From the NCBI GenBank assembly GCA_049698775.1, contig JBAVYM010000075.1, positions 1 to 19,943 of the forward strand: DNA of 19,943 bases. Reading direction: 5' to 3'. This document shows positions 14,266 to 19,943 of the stretch, piece after piece. Position numbers and translations under genes: made by a program. This DNA is from REEB76 sp049698775. Lineage in GTDB: Bacteria; Pseudomonadota; Gammaproteobacteria; Natronospirales; REEB76. Numbering within the stretch: the first letter of the stretch is position 1; every line of letters starts with the position of its first letter. Under the pieces are notes generated by a model. It did not search any database. It was not told the DNA's origin and saw only the letters and a list, made by a program, of their open reading frames with translations.

Positions 14266-16380
14266 TCAAACCTGTGCGTAACGGCTATTGTCGCCCAGCC
14301 AGCGACGCACCAGCGGCGCGGCGCGCTCGGGATACCGCTCCAGTAACAAGGTCGCGGCCTGCTGCACTTTCGGGACCAGCGGCGCGTCCCGGGTCAGGTC
14401 GGCAATGCGCAGATGCAATTCGCCCGCCTGGCGCGTGCCAAGCAGTTCGCCGGGGCCGCGCAATTCCAGATCCCGGCGCGCAATCTCGAAGCCATCATTA
14501 GTTTCGCGCATGACTTCCAGCCGCGCCCGCGCCGCAGCCGACAGCGGCGCATGGTAGAGCATCACGCAGCCCGACTCCACCGCGCCGCGGCCGACGCGCC
14601 CGCGCAACTGGTGCAATTGCGCGAGCCCCAGACGCTCGGCGTTTTCGATGATCATGAGGCTGGCGTTCGGCACATCCACGCCTACCTCGATAACCGTGGT
14701 GGCGACCAGCAACTGGATGTCGCCGGATGTGAAATGCGCCATGGCGCGTTCCTTGAGCCGGCTCGCCATGCGTCCATGCACCAGGCCGATGTTCAACTCT
14801 GGCAAGGCCGAGGTGAGCGCCGCGGCCGTATCCTCCGCCGCCTGGCATTGCAACACCTCCGATTCCTCGATGAGCGGACACACCCAGTACACCTGTTTGC
14901 CTTCCACGCAGGCGCGCCGCACCCGCGCCACCACTTCGGCGCGGCGCGCATCCGAGATCACCGCGGTTTTGACGGGTGTGCGCCCTGGCGGCAGTTCATC
15001 AATCGCCGACACATCCAGGTCCGCATACGCGGTCATGGCGAGGGTGCGCGGAATCGGTGTCGCAGTCATGATGAGCTGATGCGGATAAACATCCGCCTGC
15101 GCGCCTTTCTCACGCAGCGCCAGGCGTTGGTGCACGCCGAAGCGGTGTTGTTCGTCAATCACGACCAGCGCGAGTTTTGCGAACGCCACATCTTCCTGAA
15201 ACAGCGCGTGCGTGCCGATGGCGATCGGCGCCTGGCCGTTGCGTAGGCGCTCCAGGGTTTCCCGCCGCTGTGCAACCGGCTGCCGTCCCGTGAGCCAGGC
15301 GGGTTTGAGCCCGAGCGGCGCGAACCAACTTGTAAAGTTGCGGTAATGCTGTTCCGCGAGCAATTCAGTCGGCGCCATGACCGCGGCCTGATAGCCGGCG
15401 CCGATGCAGTCCAAGGCCGCGAGTGCCGCCACCACGGTCTTGCCGCAACCCACGTCGCCCTGCACCAGCCGCATCATCGGATGAGGCTTGGCGAGATCAT
15501 GCAGGATTTCCGTCGCCACGCGTTGCTGCGCGCCGGTCAGTTGAAACGGCAAGGATGCACGAAATTTTCGCGCCAAATCACTATCCCCGGAAATCACCGG
15601 CGCGCGGCTGCGGTCGGCCTTCTGACGCAATTGGCGCAGGCTCAGGTGATGGGCCAGCAATTCCTCGAACGCCAGGCGCTGCTGGGCCGGATGGCTGCCG
15701 TCCATGAGCGCCGCCACCGGTGCATCCGTGGGCGGCCGATGCACATAGCGTACCGCCTCGATCAAGTCTGGCATGCGCACCTCATCCAGCAGCTCCGGTG
15801 GCAGGAGTTCCGGCAATAACGCGGAATCGCCGGCGAGCATTTGCAGCGCCTGCGCCGTCAGCGCCCGCAACTTCAACTGGGCAATGCCTTCGGTGGCCGG
15901 ATAAATTGGCGTGAGTGCCGTTTCGTCAGGCATGGGCACCGCCTCTTTCAGAATACGGTATTCCGGATGAATCATCTCCAGTCCCACCGCGCCGGTACGC
16001 GCCTCGCCGTAACAGCGCAACCGCACACCGCGCGCCAGCACTTCGGCTTGCGACAGATTGAAATGAAAGAACCGCAAGGTGAGTCCACCGGTGCCATCGC
16101 TGATGCGCGTGAGCAGCATGCGCCGCCGGCGAATCACCGTTTCGGTGAGGTCCACCACGCCTTCGATCACCGCCGGTACGCCGATGCGCAGCGCGCCGAT
16201 GGGCGTGATTCTGGTCCGGTCCTCGTAACGCAGCGGCAGATGGAACAGCAAGTCGGTAACGCTGTGGACGCCAAGGCGCGCAAGCTTGTCGGCTACCTGC
16301 GGACCCACGCCGCGCAGATAGCGCAGCGGCGGTGCGGCGTGTTCCGCGGGCGCGGGCTGTGACACGCGCGTGGCCGTCAC
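14266..16380 (-). CDS. recG: ATP-dependent DNA helicase RecG
   Basis: A 704-residue helicase that remodels stalled replication forks and branched recombination intermediates. The N-terminal wedge/OB domain (about 20-160) begins with YLRGVGPQVADKLARLGV. Helicase motifs follow: Walker A GDVGCGKT (308-315), MAPTELLAEQH, motif II DEQH (409-412) with RFGVHQR, TATPIPRTL (439-447), and QLRGRVGR in the C-terminal part. Serine is more usual than Cys311 in the Walker A motif. The GTG at 16380 overlaps the ridA stop as GTGA and gives the family length; the frame stays open upstream but there it is only a shadow of ridA. Confidence 0.95.
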   Translation of the reverse strand: MTATRVSQPAPAEHAAPPLRYLRGVGPQVADKLARLGVHSVTDLLFHLPLRYEDRTRITPIGALRIGVPAVIEGVVDLTETVIRRRRMLLTRISDGTGGLTLRFFHFNLSQAEVLARGVRLRCYGEARTGAVGLEMIHPEYRILKEAVPMPDETALTPIYPATEGIAQLKLRALTAQALQMLAGDSALLPELLPPELLDEVRMPDLIEAVRYVHRPPTDAPVAALMDGSHPAQQRLAFEELLAHHLSLRQLRQKADRSRAPVISGDSDLARKFRASLPFQLTGAQQRVATEILHDLAKPHPMMRLVQGDVGCGKTVVAALAALDCIGAGYQAAVMAPTELLAEQHYRNFTSWFAPLGLKPAWLTGRQPVAQRRETLERLRNGQAPIAIGTHALFQEDVAFAKLALVVIDEQHRFGVHQRLALREKGAQADVYPHQLIMTATPIPRTLAMTAYADLDVSAIDELPPGRTPVKTAVISDARRAEVVARVRRACVEGKQVYWVCPLIEESEVLQCQAAEDTAAALTSALPELNIGLVHGRMASRLKERAMAHFTSGDIQLLVATTVIEVGVDVPNASLMIIENAERLGLAQLHQLRGRVGRGAVESGCVMLYHAPLSAAARARLEVMRETNDGFEIARRDLELRGPGELLGTRQAGELHLRIADLTRDAPLVPKVQQAATLLLERYPERAAPLVRRWLGDNSRYAQV

Positions 16381-16757
16381 ACCACCATCACCGCATCCAC
16401 TTCCACCAGCGCGCCGCGCGGCAACGCCGCTACGCCCACGGTGGCGCGCGCCGGATACGGTTCGTGGAAATATCCCGCCATGATTTCGTTCACCTTGGCG
16501 AAGTGCGCGAGATCCGTCAGATAAATATTGACCTTGACCACGTGTTCCAGCCCTTGGCCCGAGGCTTCCGCCACTGCTTTCAGGTTCTCGAATGCCCGTT
16601 TCGTCTGCGCCTCGATGCCGCCCGGCACCAGCTCGCCGGTTTTTGGATCGAGCGCGATCTGGCCGGAAAGATACACGTTGTTGCCTGCGCGTATCGCCTG
16701 GGAATACGGGCCGATGGCCTTGGGTGCCAAATCGGTATGGACGGCGGTGCGGCTCAT
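16377..16757 (-). CDS. ridA: RidA-family enamine/imine deaminase
   Basis: A 126-residue small enzyme that hydrolyses reactive enamine/imine intermediates such as 2-aminoacrylate made by PLP enzymes. Arg104 and Glu119 in ARATVGVAALPRGALVEVD are the catalytic pair, and IGPYSQAI (15-22) and VYLSGQI are conserved blocks. It probably forms a trimer as in the family. GGAGA lies eight bases ahead of the ATG. It is the first gene of ridA-recG-ubiC-ubiA. In many gammaproteobacteria ridA follows spoT ahead of recG; spoT is not here. Confidence 0.93.
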   Translation of the reverse strand: MSRTAVHTDLAPKAIGPYSQAIRAGNNVYLSGQIALDPKTGELVPGGIEAQTKRAFENLKAVAEASGQGLEHVVKVNIYLTDLAHFAKVNEIMAGYFHEPYPARATVGVAALPRGALVEVDAVMVV

Positions 16758-16790
16758 GGGAGTCTCCGTGATGGTGGATTGCAGCAGGCA

Positions 16791-16818
16791 CGTATAGTAG
16801 CCCGTTATCCCTTGTCAA
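16791..16818 (-). promoter_or_regulatory. sigma70-like promoter of the ridA-recG-ubiCA operon
   Basis: On the minus strand, TTGACA (16818-16813), a 16-base spacer and TATACG (16796-16791). The leader to the ridA ATG would be about 27 bases. Confidence 0.5.
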
Positions 16819-16837
16819 TCATGGCCTTGGAGCGTTC

Positions 16838-16865
16838 TTGCATTCCGGCTCCACTGGACTATATT
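16838..16865 (+). promoter_or_regulatory. candidate promoter for the secreted repeat-domain genes
   Basis: TTGCAT (16838-16843), 16 bases, TATATT (16860-16865). The -10 matches five of six positions; the -35 only three. It is back to back with the ridA promoter and gives a leader of about 90 bases. Confidence 0.35.
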
Positions 16866-16961
16866 TAATACGAACTAAAGCGTACAAGCCGCATTGGGAA
16901 TCGGTCGAGGTTGGGCATTGCTGTCTGCTTGAAACCTATCAGCCAGTCAGGAGAACGCATC

Positions 16962-17897
16962 ATGAAAACCCGCTGTTACATCAAAGCCCTAATTTTCCTA
17001 GCTATGATGCTGGCTCTGCCGCTCGCGGCAATGGCCGCTGACAGTTCTGCCCAAGATGACAATGCAACACTGCAACTGGGCAAGGTCGAGGTACACGGAC
17101 AACAGAACATCGTCCAGGTGCTGCAGGACATCAAAGTAGGTCTGCGCCAGCCGTATTCGACTGATCCGAAAATGGCGAATGTGACAGTGTGCCGACTGGT
17201 GCCCCAGGCAGGCAGTCACATCATGGACCATCTTATTTGCGGAACCAATCGCGCCTTGGCAGGGCAACGCTTTGCTCTACAAACGGGCATGGCTGTCGCA
17301 GAAAGCGGCCAACCTGCGTGCGATATGTCTTGTGTAATGGAACACATATTTACCCAATTGAATGAGTATCTCCAGAATCTGCCACAGCACGGCTTTCAAG
17401 CCGACGTGAATGGTGCGACACTGCGCAGCGTGCTCGCCAAAATCCCAGATCCAGATAGCGCCGCTGAGGTCATGCAACTCGGCACACTCACTATTCATGG
17501 ACAAGCGGACATCATGCAAACCCTGCAAGCCGTTAAACTCGCTCTGCAACAACCCCGCTCCAATGATCCCAAGCTCGCGGATGTGGTGGTCTGCCGCTTC
17601 CATACCATCAGCGGCAGTGCGACAGATGAGATGCTTGATTGTGCCGCCAACCGGGCCTTCTCGAAACAAACCGCTGTCGTGTCATCCTCACAGGCCATTC
17701 CGGTATCTGCCATCCCGACAGGCGAAACCGCGCAGGCACAAGTCACGGTATTGAATTCCATGTTAACCAATGCGCCCGGTAACGAGTTGCAGGCCAAGGT
17801 TGATGGTGTGGCGCTGCGCGCGCTGTTGAAGGAAATTCCTTATCCCACGCCGGCCACCTCCGCAACTTCCGCCCCCACCGCCAGTACTCAACACTGA
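16962..17897 (+). CDS. secreted protein with two copies of an unrecognised domain
   Basis: A 311-residue protein that I do not recognise. Residues 1-25 are a signal peptide with a likely AMA-AD cleavage, so it is exported. Two homologous copies of one domain follow: copy A at 37-165 and copy B at 171-294. Each begins LQLGKVEVHG / MQLGTLTIHG, continues with a helix (IVQVLQDIKVGLRQP / IMQTLQAVKLALQQP), then DPKxAxVxVCR, a second cysteine exactly 16 residues on (Cys77/Cys93; Cys211/Cys227), NRA, and ends in a VDG or VNG, LRxxL, IPxP motif. Copy A has an extra C-x3-C (120/124); copy B lacks it. The tail is rich in Pro, Thr, Ser and Ala. AGGAGA precedes the ATG at 16962. The next gene carries a third copy. 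A disulfide-bonded periplasmic or secreted domain is inferred; function unknown. Confidence 0.85.
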   Translation: MKTRCYIKALIFLAMMLALPLAAMAADSSAQDDNATLQLGKVEVHGQQNIVQVLQDIKVGLRQPYSTDPKMANVTVCRLVPQAGSHIMDHLICGTNRALAGQRFALQTGMAVAESGQPACDMSCVMEHIFTQLNEYLQNLPQHGFQADVNGATLRSVLAKIPDPDSAAEVMQLGTLTIHGQADIMQTLQAVKLALQQPRSNDPKLADVVVCRFHTISGSATDEMLDCAANRAFSKQTAVVSSSQAIPVSAIPTGETAQAQVTVLNSMLTNAPGNELQAKVDGVALRALLKEIPYPTPATSATSAPTASTQH

Positions 17898-17931
17898 CAT
17901 CTCGCAAAAGCAAACGAGGGATGAAATCAAT

Positions 17932-18507
17932 ATGATTAACTGCCGTAAAATGTTTATCCCACTGATCTTGCTGCTTGCCAGCGGACTCCTGTCGTTTTCG
18001 CCCTCCACGTCGGCTCAGAATATTGTGACTGGAAAGAACAATAGCGAGGTCCTGCAGCTTGGCAAGATTAAAGTGGAGGGAGAGCCCATGATCCTCAAGG
18101 TCCTGCAAATCATCAAGCAAGGTTTGCAGGAACCCTATTCCAATGATCCGAAACTGGCGAATGTGGTGGTATGTCGCCTCAACGAGGAAGCCGGCAGTCA
18201 CTTAACTTCAACACTGCTCTGCGCTACCAACCGGGTTTTCTCGGAAGGTCGTGATGCCGTCCATCTGGCGGGAGCTAATGCGCATGCAAGCGAGAGTGAC
18301 GCCACATGCTCTGGTACAGCATGTGCAACTTTGCAAGATCAACAGATCTTTGCGGCGATGAACGAAGCATTGGATTCCCTGCCAGGACATTACCTGCACG
18401 CCTCTGTGAATGGCGCAGCACTGCATAAGCTGCTGGAGAAGATTCCTAATCCCAAGAATGGTTCGGCTCCAGCAGCCACTACACATAGGCAGCCATCCAA
18501 AAAGTGA
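17932..18507 (+). CDS. secreted single-domain paralogue of the upstream protein
   Basis: A 191-residue protein of unknown function. Signal peptide at 1-28 (hydrophobic core IPLILLLASGLLSF, possible cleavage after TSA). One copy of the upstream domain at 41-174: LQLGKIKVEG, ILKVLQIIKQGLQEP, DPKLANVVVCR, Cys81 and Cys97 with the same 15-residue spacing, a second pair Cys126/Cys131, and the end block SVNGAALHKLLEKIPNP. It resembles copy A of the neighbour more than copy B, because both have the second cysteine pair. A short basic tail follows. It starts 34 bases after the preceding stop, with GAGGG upstream, so the two are probably one operon made by gene duplication. Confidence 0.83.
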   Translation: MINCRKMFIPLILLLASGLLSFSPSTSAQNIVTGKNNSEVLQLGKIKVEGEPMILKVLQIIKQGLQEPYSNDPKLANVVVCRLNEEAGSHLTSTLLCATNRVFSEGRDAVHLAGANAHASESDATCSGTACATLQDQQIFAAMNEALDSLPGHYLHASVNGAALHKLLEKIPNPKNGSAPAATTHRQPSKK

Positions 18508-18624
18508 GCCAGTGAACTACGCGCCAAGGCACCACCAGCCATACCGGCCATGCCTCCATTCCCGGCCTCATTTGCATTGCAGCTTCATAAACTATGTTGT
18601 GTTCAATTTGATACATTTTGACAT

Positions 18625-18644
18625 TAGTGTCCGACAGATTTCAT
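18625..18644 (+). repeat. left terminal inverted repeat of the IS
   Basis: TAGTGTCCGACAGATTTCAT, differing from the reverse complement of the right end only at positions 13-14 (GA here, CG there). Confidence 0.85.
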
Positions 18645-18760
18645 GGGTATTGGGCTAGAAGCCTTAGCTGGCGCGGTTTTCATGGCGTATCAAGGTGTTA
18701 ACGACTTGAACGCAAAACGATGGTATGAACGGCCTTCGGGAATTTATCCGGGAGGGACCG

Positions 18761-19924
18761 ATGTACACCGGCAAGCTCGTCTTTACGCAGGTGATGGAAT
18801 ACGCTCCCTGGCATACCTTTCGCCGGTTGGTCACCAAGTACCGAGGGGATTTCAATGTACGCACGTTCGGGTGCCTCGACCAGTTTTTGTGCATGGCCTT
18901 TGCGCAACTCACGTATCGGGAGAGCTTGCGGGATATCGAAGCCTGCTTGGGCGCGCAACCGAGCAAGCTCTATCACTTAGGTATTCGCGGTAACGTCACA
19001 CGCAGCAACTTGGCCGATGCCAACGAGACGCGGGATTGGCGCATCCATTGCGAGTTCGCGCAAGCACTGATCCGCATCGCCCGACGCCTGTACGCCGAGG
19101 AGCCTTTGGCGGTCGAACTGGACAGTACGGTGTATGCGCTGGACTCGACGACCATCGACCTGTGTTTGTCGCTGTTCCCATGGGCGTGCTTTCGCGATGC
19201 CAAGGCGGCGATCAAGTTGCATACGCTGTTGGATCTGCGCGGCGCCATTCCGGCCTTCATTTTTATCTCGGACGGCAAGCTGCATGATGTCAATGTGCTG
19301 GACGTCCTGCTGCCCGAGCCAGGAGCCTTCTACGTGATGGATCGAGGTTACCTCGACTTCGAACGACTGCATATCCTGCATCAGGCCGGCAGCTTCTTCG
19401 TCACCCGAGCCAAGTCGAACTTCAAGTACCACCGCATCTACTCCTGCCCGGTGGATCGGCGCACGGGACTGATCTGCGACCAACAGGTCGAGCTGACGGT
19501 GTTTTACTCCAGGCACGGCTATCCCGAACGGCTGCGACGCATTCGCTACAAGGACCCGGAAACCGGCAAGACTCTGGTGTTTCTGACCAACCATCTCGGC
19601 CTCCCGGCAGCCAGCGTCTGCGCCCTCTACAAGAGCCGCTGGCAGGTGGAGCTGTTCTTCAAATGGATCAAGCAGCACCTGCGCATCAAACGCTTCTTCG
19701 GTACTTCCGAGAACGCAGTCAAAAGCCAAGTATGGATCGCCGTGGCCACGTACGTGCTGGTGGCCATCGTCAAGAAACGGCTCAATCTCGACTTGTCGTT
19801 GCATGCGATGCTACAAATCTTGAGCGTGATGCCATTCGAAAAAGAGCCTTTGCATCAGCTACTTACCGAAATGGCGCCGATGGCGGAAACTACTCCCTTC
19901 GCTAACCAGTTGATCTTGTTATGA
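18761..19924 (+). CDS. IS4-family DDE transposase
   Basis: A 387-residue transposase. The N-terminal domain (about 1-75; FTQVMEYAPWHTFRRLV) is of the type found before many IS4-family catalytic domains. The catalytic triad is Asp128 (YALDSTTIDL), Asp194 (YVMDRGYLDF) and Glu297. The IS4 YREK signature is exact: Tyr290-x2-Arg293-x3-Glu297-x6-Lys304 in the segment KSRWQVELFFKWIKQHLR. I chose the ATG at 18761 because GGAGGG lies four bases upstream and because family members begin at this block; the in-frame ATG at 18725 would add 12 residues. No frameshift or stop interrupts it, so it appears functional. The stop lies inside the right inverted repeat, common in compact IS elements. Confidence 0.94.
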   Translation: MYTGKLVFTQVMEYAPWHTFRRLVTKYRGDFNVRTFGCLDQFLCMAFAQLTYRESLRDIEACLGAQPSKLYHLGIRGNVTRSNLADANETRDWRIHCEFAQALIRIARRLYAEEPLAVELDSTVYALDSTTIDLCLSLFPWACFRDAKAAIKLHTLLDLRGAIPAFIFISDGKLHDVNVLDVLLPEPGAFYVMDRGYLDFERLHILHQAGSFFVTRAKSNFKYHRIYSCPVDRRTGLICDQQVELTVFYSRHGYPERLRRIRYKDPETGKTLVFLTNHLGLPAASVCALYKSRWQVELFFKWIKQHLRIKRFFGTSENAVKSQVWIAVATYVLVAIVKKRLNLDLSLHAMLQILSVMPFEKEPLHQLLTEMAPMAETTPFANQLILL

Positions 19925-19940
19925 AACGTGTCGGACACTA
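19921..19940 (-). repeat. right terminal inverted repeat of the IS
   Basis: ATGAAACGTGTCGGACACTA is the imperfect reverse complement of the left end at 18625-18644 (18 of 20). It overlaps the last bases of the transposase gene. Confidence 0.85.
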
Positions 19941-19943
19941 CTG

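Larger units (their letters stand above)
18625..19940 (+). mobile_element. IS4-family insertion sequence, complete
   Basis: An element of about 1316 bases with one transposase gene and 20-base terminal inverted repeats matching at 18 of 20 positions. Both ends and an intact transposase are present, so it may be active. Target-site duplications cannot be checked because the window ends three bases after the right end. Confidence 0.85.

Noticed and set aside
16381..16818. N-terminal extension of recG
   Set aside because: The frame is open but overlaps ridA completely; RecG homology begins after the GTG at 16380.
18508..18624. Gene or terminator between the second secreted protein and the IS
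   Set aside because: No frame with a ribosome binding site and no stable hairpin with a T tract was found; the region is just AT-rich towards the IS.

Overview
The window looks like chromosomal DNA of a free-living, respiring gammaproteobacterium. This rests on the gene order comF / bioB-bioF-bioH-bioC-bioD, the presence of ubiC-ubiA (ubiquinone synthesis), ridA-recG, and a GC content near 60 % in the housekeeping genes. The genus cannot be read from the sequence. No rRNA, tRNA or CRISPR array was seen.

Left part (1-4443), electron transport. A c-type cytochrome gene runs off the left edge on the minus strand. Facing away from it is a secreted thioredoxin-like protein. After a gap of about 300 bases follows a tightly overlapping four-gene operon that matches the norS-norY-senC-orf1 arrangement known from ammonia oxidisers and other proteobacteria. 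It has a CuA subunit, a heme-copper catalytic subunit that lacks the active-site tyrosine of oxygen reductases, a Sco-type copper chaperone and a six-helix membrane protein. I read it as an sNOR-type nitric oxide reductase with its CuA maturation factors; the cytochrome is a possible electron donor.

Middle (4539-10054), biotin. bioB-bioF-bioH-bioC-bioD form a minus-strand operon with a good sigma70-like promoter. BioC and BioH make and unmask pimeloyl-ACP methyl ester, and BioF, BioB and BioD carry out later steps; bioA is not here. A short repeat-like element separates bioF and bioH. comF leaves divergently from the bioB promoter region. Next, on the plus strand, lie two c-di-GMP proteins (10161-12745): an HD-GYP protein whose HD histidine is replaced, and a GGDEF-EAL protein with a broken GGDEF and an intact EAL site.

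Right part. ridA-recG-ubiC-ubiA form a minus-strand operon (12755-16757). Divergent from it lie two plus-strand genes for secreted proteins that I cannot assign to a known family. Together they carry three copies of one cysteine-containing domain (two in the first protein, one in the second) and have visibly lower GC. They are followed by a complete IS4-family insertion sequence whose right inverted repeat ends three bases before the window edge. The secreted domain family is the best candidate for something undescribed; the sNOR operon is the most interesting recognisable system.
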